DNA of 64,000 nucleotides from Dyadobacter sp. UC 10 (lineage in GTDB: Bacteria; Bacteroidota; Bacteroidia; Cytophagales; Spirosomataceae), in assembly GCF_008369915.1 (NCBI RefSeq), contig NZ_VSRN01000001.1, positions 5,824,501 to 5,888,500 of the forward strand. The letters run 5' to 3'. The position numbers and the translations under genes are program-made. The first letter of the stretch is position 1. Every line of letters begins with the position of its first letter. Shown here one piece after another: positions 16,193 through 24,382 of the stretch. The notes under the pieces were generated by a model. That model did no database searches and was not told the DNA's origin. It saw only the letters and a program-made list of their open reading frames with translations.

Positions 16193-17891
16193 AACAGGAA
16201 ATCAGAAGATCGTAGAACAGTTCCTCGCCGACGGCATGGACTTTATGTTCGGGAACCCCGGTACGGTGGAGCAGGGCTTCCTCGATGCGCTGGCAGAATA
16301 CCCCGACATGAAATACATACTGACCCTGCAGGAGACGATCGCCGTGATGATGGGCGATGGTTATGCGAGGGCCACACAAAAACCGACACTGGTACAATTG
16401 CACAGCTCGCCCGGAATCGGGAATGCAGTGGGCGCAGTGTACCAGGCCAAACGCGGCCACGCGCCATTGGTGATAATCGGGTCCGACGCTGGCGTGCAAT
16501 ACATGAATATGGATGCGCAAATGGCAAATGACCTGGTGGCTATGATGGCACCGGTTACCAAGTACGCAACCATGGCAACCTCCTCGAAATCACTGCTGCG
16601 GACTTTGCGTCGTGCCATCAAAATAGCAACTACCGCACCGATGGGGCCCGTTTATGTTTGCTTGCCGATGGATGTGCTGGACGAAATCAACGACGAACCT
16701 GTATTTCCAAGCTGCATACCTTCTACAAGGGTAATCCCATCTGCTGATTTAGTAAGGCAGTCGGCAGAGATGCTGCTGAATGCGGAAAAGCCGGTGATTT
16801 TCGTGGGCGACGGAGTAGCTTATTCTGATGCAATACCGGAACTGACGAAAGTGGCAGAGCTGCTTGGTGCAGAAGTGTACGGAGTGGAATTCGGAGATGT
16901 TGTGATGGACAACGCGCACCCGCTTTACCAGGGTACTACGGGTCATATGTTCGGTTCGTACAGCCACCCGATCACAACAAAAGGCGATGTTAACCTGATT
17001 GTTGGCACTTATATGGTGCCGGAGGTTTTTCCTGAACTCGGTGACATTTATGCCCCCGGGGCGAAGGTGATCCATTATGACCTGAACGCCTACGAAATTG
17101 CCAAGAACCACCGCGTCGACCTGGGCGTGGTTTGCGATCCGAAGCTATCCCTGACCGAATTGGCGGAAGTCATCGAGGCGATGATATCTCCGGAACAAAT
17201 GGCGGAGGTGATCCAACGTATAGAGGATATCGGTAAGAAGAAAAATGAACGGGTCCGACTGGAAAAAGAAGCGGACGAAAGGCGCACTGGTAAAGAGCCG
17301 CTGAATATGGCGCAGTTCTCCAGAGTGCTGGCAGAAAAGCTTGATCCGGAAGAAACGATCATTTTTGACGAAGCATTAACCAGCTCTCCGGCGGTGAGCA
17401 GGTATATTCCTCCAAGAAAAGCCGGACAATACTTCACAACCCGTGGCGGATCACTGGGCGTGGGGTTTCCGGGAGCGATTGGCGCCAAGCTTGCCAATCC
17501 GGAAAAGACTGTGATCGGTTTCTCAGGAGACGGGGGCAGCATGTATACGATACAGACGCTTTGGTCGGCTGTGCGGCATAATGCGGGGGCTAAATTCGTA
17601 GTTTGCAATAATGGTTCTTACAAATTGTTGCAGCTCAATATCGATCAGTACTGGAAGGAACGTGAGATTGAAAAGCACAATTTTCCGCTTCCCTTTGACC
17701 TTTCCTATCCCGCAATCCGCTTTGACATCATGGCGCAGTCGATGGGGGTGGAGGCGGTAAGGGTGGAGAAAGAGGCAGATATTTTACCGGCGATCGAAAG
17801 AATGCTGGCCGATGACAAGCCATTCCTGATCGATCTGGTGCTCGAAGGCGATCACCATTCTGAATGGATTAAGTTGAATTGTTCCCAGTAG
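16182..17891 (+). CDS. ThDP-dependent decarboxylase, benzoylformate-decarboxylase-like
   Basis: A 569-residue three-domain ThDP enzyme. The N-terminal PYR domain has FMFGNPGTVEQGFLDAL, the cofactor-activating Glu in TLQETIAVMMGDGYAR and LHSSPGIGNA, where benzoylformate decarboxylase has LHSAAGTGNA with its catalytic His. The C-terminal PP domain has GDGGSMYTIQTLW and CNNGSY, the metal-ThDP motif. By eye the family Ser of GNPGSNE is Thr here, and the second catalytic His region (YHQY in the Pseudomonas enzyme) is not conserved. It therefore probably decarboxylates or ligates a 2-oxoacid other than benzoylformate. I chose ATG 16182, overlapping the DJ-1 gene by 11 bp. Confidence 0.85.
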   Translation: MAGKTGNQKIVEQFLADGMDFMFGNPGTVEQGFLDALAEYPDMKYILTLQETIAVMMGDGYARATQKPTLVQLHSSPGIGNAVGAVYQAKRGHAPLVIIGSDAGVQYMNMDAQMANDLVAMMAPVTKYATMATSSKSLLRTLRRAIKIATTAPMGPVYVCLPMDVLDEINDEPVFPSCIPSTRVIPSADLVRQSAEMLLNAEKPVIFVGDGVAYSDAIPELTKVAELLGAEVYGVEFGDVVMDNAHPLYQGTTGHMFGSYSHPITTKGDVNLIVGTYMVPEVFPELGDIYAPGAKVIHYDLNAYEIAKNHRVDLGVVCDPKLSLTELAEVIEAMISPEQMAEVIQRIEDIGKKKNERVRLEKEADERRTGKEPLNMAQFSRVLAEKLDPEETIIFDEALTSSPAVSRYIPPRKAGQYFTTRGGSLGVGFPGAIGAKLANPEKTVIGFSGDGGSMYTIQTLWSAVRHNAGAKFVVCNNGSYKLLQLNIDQYWKEREIEKHNFPLPFDLSYPAIRFDIMAQSMGVEAVRVEKEADILPAIERMLADDKPFLIDLVLEGDHHSEWIKLNCSQ

Positions 17892-17916
17892 CAAATACCA
17901 ACCTCGACCGTTGAAA

Positions 17917-19473
17917 ATGCTGAATAATCAAATTTACGACTATATCATCGTCGGAGCCGGGGCTGCAGGAAGCGTACTGGCCAACCGGCTGAGTGCCGAT
18001 CTAATGAACCGTGTTCTTTTGATTGAAGCGGGTGGTAAAGATGACGATCCGGCTATCAAAGATCCGGGTGGGTTCGTCAGCCTCTGGGGGTCCGCACTGG
18101 ACTGGGAGCTGAAAACAATGCCTCAGGAAGGATTAAACGGGCGAACAATCACCCTCAACCAGGGCAAAGTACTGGGAGGAAGTACCTCATTGAATGCAAT
18201 GATGTACGTGCGCGGGAACCCACGTAATTTCGATCAATGGGCTGAAATGGGTGCCGAAGGATGGGCTTATGAAGATGTATTGGCCTATTTTAAAAAATCT
18301 GAAAACTTTGAAAACGGCCCTTCTCATTATCATGCTACAAACGGGGAACTCACGATCCGCGACTGTCCGGATGAAATCATGCGCTCGGACCATTTTCTCG
18401 AAGGTGCCATGCAACTTGGCTATGAAGGCCCTGATTGGGATTACAATGGCGAACGCCAGGAGAATGGCGCCGGGTTACTTCAGTTTCATATCGATAAGGA
18501 TAACCATCGCGACAGTGGCGCTTCCGCTTTCTTAAAACCGATTGAATCCAGGAGTAATCTGACAATCCTTACCAATGCCCGCGTAACCAAGGTGCTGATC
18601 CAGGACCAAAAAGCGTTTGGAGTGCAATTCGAATCGGACCATATGCAGTGGCACGCTTTGTCCAAAAAGGAAGTAATTATTAGTGCCGGAGCGCTGGCTT
18701 CGCCGAAAATATTGCTGCTGTCGGGCATTGGCCGGGCGTCCGATTTAGAAGCGCTTCATATTCCCGTAGTGGCAGATTTGCCGGGAGTAGGTAAAAATTT
18801 GCAGGATCATTTGCAGCTGCCTATGATTTTCCGATCGAAAATCCCAATGCCGAATACCACTTTGCTGACCGGTAATACATTGTTTATCAGTACAAAAGGT
18901 GAGGCGCAAATGGTTGATTTACAGATAAATTTTACACCGAGCATGCCCCGGCCGCTCGCACCGATGTTGCCGGATATGGGCGGCCCGATCTGCATTTTTC
19001 TGCCGATACTAGTGCAGGCGGAAAGCAGGGGAGAAGTGACATTACGATCGGGGAATCCGATGGATGCGCCTCTGGTTAATCCCAACTATCTGACTGAGGC
19101 GGCTGACGTTGAAGTACTCGTAAAGGCAATCGAAATCGTGAGATCACTGGCGGATACACCCAAATTCCTTGAATTGAACGGGGGAGAAATGGTGCCGGGA
19201 CAGGGTGCAGACCTGGAACAATATATCCGAAACCAATGCTCCACACTGTGGCACCCGGCAGGAACATGTAAAATGGGCAGGGACGAAATGTCGGTCGTAG
19301 ATCCTGAGCTGAAAGTGCATGGAATTACTGGTCTCCGGGTAGCCGACGCCTCCATCATGCCGACTATTACGAGCGGAAATACGGTAGCTGCCTGTTTTAT
19401 GATCGGCGAGAAAGCGGCGGATATGATATTGAAATCAGCCCATAAGACAAACGGCCAGGTAATGTCCAACTAA
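17917..19473 (+). CDS. GMC-family FAD oxidoreductase (choline/alcohol dehydrogenase-like)
   Basis: A 518-residue flavoenzyme. It has the N-terminal FAD-binding motif YIIVGAGAAGSVLANRLS, GMC signature 1 (GKVLGGSTSLNAMMYVRGNP), signature 2 region (AGALASPKILLLSGIG), and the C-terminal catalytic pair region LWHPAGTCKMG and SGNTVAACFMIGEKAADMI (His and Asn). The family oxidises alcohols, choline or sugar hydroxyls. There is no signal peptide, so it acts in the cytoplasm. It lies 25 bp after the ThDP enzyme, suggesting a shared pathway that makes or uses an aldehyde. A TTG two codons upstream (17911) is a possible alternative start. Confidence 0.9.
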   Translation: MLNNQIYDYIIVGAGAAGSVLANRLSADLMNRVLLIEAGGKDDDPAIKDPGGFVSLWGSALDWELKTMPQEGLNGRTITLNQGKVLGGSTSLNAMMYVRGNPRNFDQWAEMGAEGWAYEDVLAYFKKSENFENGPSHYHATNGELTIRDCPDEIMRSDHFLEGAMQLGYEGPDWDYNGERQENGAGLLQFHIDKDNHRDSGASAFLKPIESRSNLTILTNARVTKVLIQDQKAFGVQFESDHMQWHALSKKEVIISAGALASPKILLLSGIGRASDLEALHIPVVADLPGVGKNLQDHLQLPMIFRSKIPMPNTTLLTGNTLFISTKGEAQMVDLQINFTPSMPRPLAPMLPDMGGPICIFLPILVQAESRGEVTLRSGNPMDAPLVNPNYLTEAADVEVLVKAIEIVRSLADTPKFLELNGGEMVPGQGADLEQYIRNQCSTLWHPAGTCKMGRDEMSVVDPELKVHGITGLRVADASIMPTITSGNTVAACFMIGEKAADMILKSAHKTNGQVMSN

Positions 19474-19506
19474 ATTTTTAATTCCATTAACCTCAACATA
19501 AAGAGC

Positions 19507-19932
19507 ATGTTAACACAAGAATCAATAAAAGAACTGGCCATCGATTGGTATAAAAAACTGGACGTTCACGTGCCGATGGTAGAAGTACTGCCACTTTTGG
19601 CCGATGCTGAGTTGGAAATGGTGTTTCCCGAGGTGACCATATATGGTTATGCCGGCTTCGAAGGCTGGTTCCAACGCGTGATCCGCATCTTTTTTGACGA
19701 AGTACATACTGTGAAATTGGTTGAGCCGGAGATCAATGGCGACAGGGCGACCGTGAAAGTGGTGGTACAATGGGAAGCAAGCGTATGGAATGCACCGGAA
19801 CCATTCAGCAAGCGCATTAAATGTGATGCTTTCCAGACATGGGAGGTAAAATTGAATGATGCCGGCAAAGTTGTCATCACCAAATATGTAGTAGACGGGC
19901 TGGAATACCACGAAGGTTCAGCGACGCTTTAA
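19507..19932 (+). CDS. SnoaL-like / NTF2-fold protein 1
   Basis: A 141-residue cytoplasmic protein with the NTF2-like cone-fold pattern: N-terminal helices (LAIDWYKKLDVHVPMVEVLPLLAD), the AELEMVFPEVTIYGYAGFEGWF region, then three long strands (TVKLVEPEINGDRATVKVVVQWEASVW; FQTWEVKLNDAGKVVITKYVV). SnoaL-like proteins include small isomerases, cyclases and dehydratases, and also binding proteins. It is the first of three such genes in a row after the GMC enzyme, which suggests several successive conversions or subunits in one pathway. The substrate is unknown. Confidence 0.7.
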   Translation: MLTQESIKELAIDWYKKLDVHVPMVEVLPLLADAELEMVFPEVTIYGYAGFEGWFQRVIRIFFDEVHTVKLVEPEINGDRATVKVVVQWEASVWNAPEPFSKRIKCDAFQTWEVKLNDAGKVVITKYVVDGLEYHEGSATL

Positions 19933-19964
19933 CTGATTTTTATACACCTTATCCTTCTAATCCT

Positions 19965-20357
19965 ATGAAAAACGTACCTGATACCAGACTGGGTAAAATG
20001 TACAAAGAACATATTCAGCATATCCTGGATAAAAATATCAATGCGCTTTTAGATCAATACACGGACGATGCTACATTGATCAGCAGCTTCTCGAAATCAC
20101 CGGTAGTGTATAAAGGCCGCGACCAGGTGAATGAGCATATGCAGGGCATTCTGGGGATCGACGGGTTGGAAACGGAGATCGTTTTCTGGGCTGAAACAGA
20201 AAATCCTGAAACATTAATGATTACCGAACAGATCACGATGACCGTGGGCGGCGAAAAAAGTGAAATGCGTTTTGCCGACAGCTGGGTGCTTGAAAATGGC
20301 AGGATAGCTATCCATTTCGCAGGAATGGTACAACATCCCGATGGCACACTTGCCTGA
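19965..20357 (+). CDS. SnoaL-like / NTF2-fold protein 2
   Basis: A 130-residue protein. The pattern YKEHIQHILDKNINALLDQYTDDATLISS followed by VVYKGRDQVNEHMQGIL is the standard NTF2-like start (two helices, a D-D-A turn, then a strand and the G-x-D/E-x-I helix). Four C-terminal strands end in a hydrophobic IHFAGMV. It lies in the same operon, 32 bp after the first SnoaL-like gene. It is clearly related in pattern to the next gene (HYADDAEMVV there, QYTDDATLIS here), so the two probably arose by duplication. No catalytic residues can be assigned. Confidence 0.72.
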   Translation: MKNVPDTRLGKMYKEHIQHILDKNINALLDQYTDDATLISSFSKSPVVYKGRDQVNEHMQGILGIDGLETEIVFWAETENPETLMITEQITMTVGGEKSEMRFADSWVLENGRIAIHFAGMVQHPDGTLA

Positions 20358-20400
20358 CTTCCGAACTTCACAACCATTACTCTCAACTAAATCTAAAAAT

Positions 20401-20733
20401 ATGAAAGCTTTTTATGACGAGCAGGTAGCCCTGCTGGCAGCCAGAAACGCAGATGACCTGGTCGATAAACACTACGCCGACGACGCAGAGATGGTCGTGT
20501 TGAGTGGCGAAGAGCCGATTGTTGTCAAAGGCAGCGATGCTTTGAAAAACCTGTTTTCCAGTTATCTGGAATATGTGTATCGCGGTTTTATCTCTACTGA
20601 AAAGTTTGCTTCGACCGACGACAGCCTGATGTTCGAAGCGACGATTGATACGGTAAACGGCCCGGTCAGGATATACGATGCGATGGTATTGAAGGACGGA
20701 AAGATCGTAAAGCATTACTCAGGAGTGAAGTAG
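20401..20733 (+). CDS. SnoaL-like / NTF2-fold protein 3
   Basis: A 110-residue protein beginning MKAFYDEQVALLAARNADDLVDKHYADDAEM, with the VVKGSDALKNLFSSYLEY helix and a terminal IVKHYSGVK strand. The frame is open 20 codons upstream of ATG 20401, but the extra residues do not extend the fold, so I use 20401. It is the third SnoaL-like gene in the series, shorter than its neighbour and similar in layout. Possible heteromer formation with protein 2 is inference. Confidence 0.7.
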   Translation: MKAFYDEQVALLAARNADDLVDKHYADDAEMVVLSGEEPIVVKGSDALKNLFSSYLEYVYRGFISTEKFASTDDSLMFEATIDTVNGPVRIYDAMVLKDGKIVKHYSGVK

Positions 20734-20807
20734 AAATTGCGGATTTCAGGGCGAAAGCTTTCTGTCGCATTCAAAATATCAAGTAAATCCCCTTAACGTG
20801 TTTGACC

Positions 20808-21377
20808 ATGAAACTCGCAGGCAAAAAGATCGGAGTTTTGTTCGAGGCCGACTTCTTCGAAAATGAGATCTTCTATTACAAGTTCCGGTTTCCCGAAGAA
20901 GGAGCGGAGGTACACTTCCTTTCCAGGCTCTGGGGGCAGGAAAAGCTGACTTTCCATGGTCATGAATATCGGGCGCCCATGGATTGCTGGGAGACCTTCG
21001 AGAACATGACCGACGAGGAGCTGAAAAGCTACGATGCGATCATCGTTCCTTCGGGAATGGTGTCGGATAGACTCCGCTATACCGAGGATGTCGAAAAAAT
21101 ACCGCCTGCTACCGAGTTTTTGAAGCGCGTTTTTGCAGAACCGTCCATCGTGAAAGGGATTATCTGCCACGGACTGTGGCTGGTAGCCCCAGCTACTGAG
21201 CTGGTCAGGGGCAGAAAACTGGTTTGTCATAACAACCTGATCGGTGATGCGAAGGCTTACGGAGCTATCTATACCAACGAGGATGTGGTAGTAGACGGTG
21301 ACCTGATCACGGGAAGGTCTGGCGGTCATGCGCATTTATTCGCCAGGAAGATCATAGAAACGCTCTCTGAAAATTAA
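20808..21377 (+). CDS. DJ-1/PfpI family protein 2
   Basis: A 189-residue PfpI-like protein. Key features are KLAGKKIGVLFEADFFENEIFYYKFRF at the N-terminus (the Glu of the DJ-1 site), YDAIIVPSGMVSD, the nucleophile Cys in GIICHGLWLVAPA and a final GDLITGRSGGHAHLFARKII. Length matches the DJ-1/PfpI core, shorter than the Hsp31-like copy that starts this operon. Two members in one operon is unusual and suggests protection against, or conversion of, a reactive aldehyde. I chose ATG 20808; the TTG two codons before it is less likely. Confidence 0.82.
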   Translation: MKLAGKKIGVLFEADFFENEIFYYKFRFPEEGAEVHFLSRLWGQEKLTFHGHEYRAPMDCWETFENMTDEELKSYDAIIVPSGMVSDRLRYTEDVEKIPPATEFLKRVFAEPSIVKGIICHGLWLVAPATELVRGRKLVCHNNLIGDAKAYGAIYTNEDVVVDGDLITGRSGGHAHLFARKIIETLSEN

Positions 21378-21385
21378 CTATCAGT

Positions 21386-21814
21386 ATGGATACCTCATTT
21401 TTTCACCTCGCACTAACGGTAAAAGACCTCGCTAAATTCGAGGCTTTCTACGCCAGGCATTTCGGTTTTTATCGCGCCAGAACGATCAGCCTCGGCGACG
21501 ATGCAGAACTGGTTTTTCTTAAAAACGACAAGAATATCTACCTCGAAATTTTCCCGCCGGAAGAGGACCGGCCTTATGCCATGTCGGAAGCTGACGGGCC
21601 GCATTATCCCGGTCTGCGCCACATTGCTTTTTCGGTCGAGGACATCGATGAGAAGGTAAGATTGATGGGAGTGGATGCGGTGATCACACTCGGGCCACTT
21701 CATTTCGACGACGTAATTGAAGGATGGAAGACAGTCTGGCTGAAAGATCCGGAAGGTAACATCATAGAGCTCACCCAGGGTTACCGCGACCAGGATATGG
21801 CTGCAACGGCGTGA
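21386..21814 (+). CDS. VOC-family (glyoxalase/dioxygenase-fold) protein
   Basis: A 142-residue VOC superfamily protein with two beta-alpha-beta-beta-beta units. Typical segments are FFHLALTVKDLAKFEAFYARHFGF, DAELVFLKNDKNIYLEIFPPEED, LRHIAFSVEDIDEKVRLM and TVWLKDPEGNIIELTQGY. The positions of the usual metal ligands (His near residue 6, Glu in YLEIF, His in LRHIAF, Glu in IIELTQ) are all occupied, so it could bind a divalent metal. It starts 8 bp after the DJ-1 gene. The reaction may be an isomerase, dioxygenase or glyoxalase type. Confidence 0.8.
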   Translation: MDTSFFHLALTVKDLAKFEAFYARHFGFYRARTISLGDDAELVFLKNDKNIYLEIFPPEEDRPYAMSEADGPHYPGLRHIAFSVEDIDEKVRLMGVDAVITLGPLHFDDVIEGWKTVWLKDPEGNIIELTQGYRDQDMAATA

Positions 21815-21834
21815 GATTGCCGGTGACCGAGGTT

Positions 21835-21928
21835 GCCGGTGACAACACCGGCCAAGGCTTTGTCCTTGTTGGTGTTGTCACCAACAAATGCCCGACGCCA
21901 ATACGCGTGCGCCGGCGACAACACCGGC
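21835..21928. repeat. Three hairpins with GGTG-4nt-CACC core before the AGE gene
   Basis: Hairpin A pairs GCCGGTG (21835-21841) with CACCGGC (21846-21852), loop ACAA. Hairpin B pairs TTGTTGGTG (21866-21874) with CACCAACAA (21879-21887), loop TTGT, so it is in the opposite orientation. Hairpin C pairs 21911-21917 with 21922-21928, loop ACAA, with one mismatch. They lie between the VOC stop and the AGE start. The same core recurs at 26.5-26.9 kb. Confidence 0.85.
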
Positions 21929-21973
21929 ACTGGCTTAATCAATTTTATCCAAGAACACCTTAACGTTTTGAGC

Positions 21974-23797
21974 ATGAATATAAATTTCACTTTTTCTGAT
22001 ACCATCGCTGGCTATATCACAGGATATAACGCGGAAGAGCGCTGGTTTACCCTGGAAACTTCCGATAAAAGACCTTTCAAACTAAACCTGATCGCTTCCA
22101 CTTATGCCCGCAGCGTGCAGAATCTGACGGAAGGCTGGCAGGATCCGGGCGATGTGGCGCCGTTCCTGTCTACGAACGGGCAATACGTTTTTGCTTACGG
22201 AACCTTTTATCCGAATGCAGGCGAAAATGAAGCCGCATTTGAAGCGCAGCAGTTGATATTCCCGGGCAAGGAACCGAAAGTATATCGCCACGAAGAGCAA
22301 AACTGGTGGATCACTCAGATCAGCTCGATCGCTTCCAGCTATCTGAAATGGCAGTTTGACTACCCCAAAGAGGAGATCAACTATAAAAATTATCGTACGA
22401 TGCTGCATTTGGGAGGCTCCAAAAAAGGAGACTATTTGCAGGAAACGGATACAATTTCCCGGATGGTTTACGGTTTTGCATCGGCCTACCTGTTGACAGG
22501 AAAAGACGAATACCTGGAAGGTGCCGAGCTGGGTACCGAATATCTCCGCGACCACATGCGGTTTTTTGATACCGACGATGACCTCGTTTACTGGTATCAC
22601 GGATTAAAAGTGGAAGGTCAGAAAGAAACGAAACTGCTTACTTCCGAATTTGGCGATGACCTGGATTCATTGCCGATGTATGAACAGATCTACGCTTTGG
22701 CGGGCCCAACTCAGACCTACCGCATTACAGGAGACCAGCGTATCCGCGACGATATTGACAAGACGATCGACCTTTTTGAAAAATACTTCAAAGATCCGAA
22801 TGGCGTAGGTTACTATTCTCATTTACACCCGATTACATTGGATGCGCACGAAGAATCGCTTGCGCATAATAAGGCCCGTAAGAACTGGAATTCGGTGGGT
22901 GACCACGCGCCGGCTTACCTGATCAATCTGTACCTGGCGACAGGTGAAAAGGCTCATGCGGACTTTCTGGAATATACTTTTGATACTATTACAAAGTATT
23001 TCCCGGATTACGAAAACAGTCCGTTTGTTCAGGAGAAATTCTTTGAAGACTGGAGCAAAGACCAGACCTGGGGCTGGCAGCAAAACCGGGCGGTCGTGGG
23101 CCACAACCTGAAAATCGCATGGAACCTGATGCGTCAGCAATCATTGACGCCAAAAGAGGAATACCTTGAATTTGCCAAAAAGATCGCCTCATTAATGCCT
23201 GAGGCTGGCTCCGATCAGCAGCGCGGCGGCTGGTATGATGTGGTTGAAAGGGTGAAGAAAACGGGCGGCAAGCACCAGTTCGTTTGGCACGACCGCAAGG
23301 CCTGGTGGCAGCAGGAGCAGGCAATTCTGGCTTATCTGATCATGTACGGGGTTTTGGGGGACAAAGAATATGAAAAACAAGCCCGCGAAGCGGCTGCGTT
23401 CTATAATGCATTCTTCCTTGACAATGACGATGGCGGCGTTTACTTCAACGTGCTTTCAAATGGAATGCCTTACCTGCTGGGTACCGAGCGTTTCAAGGGA
23501 AGCCACTCGATGAGCGCCTACCATAGTACTGAATTGTGCTACCTGTCAGCGGTATATATCAACCTCTTGATCACAAAAGAGCCAACCTGGTTCTACTTCA
23601 AGCCTTATCCAAATGGTTGGAAAGACAATATCCTGCGCGTTTCTCCTGATATCCTTCCTCCGGGCAGCATTTACATCAGCGAGGTGTTTATCGACGATCA
23701 GCCTTACAATGACTTCGACGCAGAGGCACTTACTGTGAAGTTACCAGAAACAGAGGAGCGTATCAGGGTGAAGGTATTGATCAGTCCCAGCAGGTGA
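21974..23797 (+). CDS. AGE-family (N-acylglucosamine 2-epimerase-like) protein
   Basis: A 607-residue protein with an alpha/alpha-barrel AGE-type region from about 95 to 540. Recognisable parts are YGFASAYLLTGKDEYLEGAELG, HNLKIAWNLMRQQ, WWQQEQAILAYLIMYGVLG and GTERFKGSHSMSAYHSTELC, with the conserved His and Glu residues of the barrel centre. About 90 N-terminal and 60 C-terminal residues extend the family core. Known members isomerise or epimerise sugars; this one is much longer than classical AGE (about 400 residues) and may have a different substrate. I chose ATG 21974 over the upstream open frame, which reads through the hairpin repeats. Confidence 0.78.
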   Translation: MNINFTFSDTIAGYITGYNAEERWFTLETSDKRPFKLNLIASTYARSVQNLTEGWQDPGDVAPFLSTNGQYVFAYGTFYPNAGENEAAFEAQQLIFPGKEPKVYRHEEQNWWITQISSIASSYLKWQFDYPKEEINYKNYRTMLHLGGSKKGDYLQETDTISRMVYGFASAYLLTGKDEYLEGAELGTEYLRDHMRFFDTDDDLVYWYHGLKVEGQKETKLLTSEFGDDLDSLPMYEQIYALAGPTQTYRITGDQRIRDDIDKTIDLFEKYFKDPNGVGYYSHLHPITLDAHEESLAHNKARKNWNSVGDHAPAYLINLYLATGEKAHADFLEYTFDTITKYFPDYENSPFVQEKFFEDWSKDQTWGWQQNRAVVGHNLKIAWNLMRQQSLTPKEEYLEFAKKIASLMPEAGSDQQRGGWYDVVERVKKTGGKHQFVWHDRKAWWQQEQAILAYLIMYGVLGDKEYEKQAREAAAFYNAFFLDNDDGGVYFNVLSNGMPYLLGTERFKGSHSMSAYHSTELCYLSAVYINLLITKEPTWFYFKPYPNGWKDNILRVSPDILPPGSIYISEVFIDDQPYNDFDAEALTVKLPETEERIRVKVLISPSR

Positions 23798-23808
23798 TTT
23801 TGGCTTTT

Positions 23809-24005
23809 GGCAGTTAGCTATTAGCGGTTAGCTTTTGGCTGTTTTGTGAGGATAATACTATTAGGAGGGCAGTACTGATCTCAGGGAAATAAACTGACCC
23901 ACTATTACATAAAATCTAAATTCAGTAACCCAAAAATCCAAGACCTAAAAGCTAACAGCCAATAGCTAACAGCTAACAGCTAACAGCTAACAGCTAAAAG
24001 CTAAC
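23809..24005. repeat. GTTAGC/AGCTAAC inverted cluster with heptamer array
   Basis: Left side: GTTAGC words near 23814-23834. Right side: the complementary AGCTAAC heptamer, six in-phase units at 23964-24005 (one AGCTAAA) plus further copies from 23949. The halves can pair across about 110 bp. This fills most of the gap between the AGE gene and the first STAS gene. No coding potential is seen. Confidence 0.75.
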
Positions 24006-24041
24006 AGCCAAAACCCAACAGCCGCCCAAAAAACAACAACT

Positions 24042-24380
24042 ATGAAAATAAATATAACGGAACAGGAAGATATCACGGTTGTCCAGGTGGCCGGGGATAT
24101 CGACAGCAAGACGGCGCCGGAATTCGAAAGGAACGCAAGGGCTGCGACTGCGCAAAGCAGGCTGATCGCAATAGACCTGACGGAAGTTGGATTTATGTCC
24201 AGCGCGGGGTTGCGTGTGCTCCTGATGGTGTACCGGAATATACGCTCGCAGGAAGGTAATGTGATATTGGTCGGCGTTTCGGAAGATATTCAGGATGTTA
24301 TGTCAACCACCGGGTTCATCAACTTTTTCAGCATTGTTGATTCGGCGGACGAAGCAATCGTTATTCTTAAACAGGCTTAG
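24042..24380 (+). CDS. STAS-domain anti-sigma-factor antagonist 1
   Basis: A 112-residue single STAS domain. The loop DLTEVGFMSSAGLRVLL carries the Ser expected to be phosphorylated by an RsbW-type kinase. In the RsbV/SpoIIAA family, phosphorylation blocks binding to the kinase and PP2C phosphatases reverse it. The stop is 2 bp before the glgX ATG, so the two are cotranscribed. A second STAS gene and an RsbW-like kinase follow downstream of glgX. No sigma factor is nearby. Confidence 0.9.
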   Translation: MKINITEQEDITVVQVAGDIDSKTAPEFERNARAATAQSRLIAIDLTEVGFMSSAGLRVLLMVYRNIRSQEGNVILVGVSEDIQDVMSTTGFINFFSIVDSADEAIVILKQA

Positions 24381-24382
24381 CG

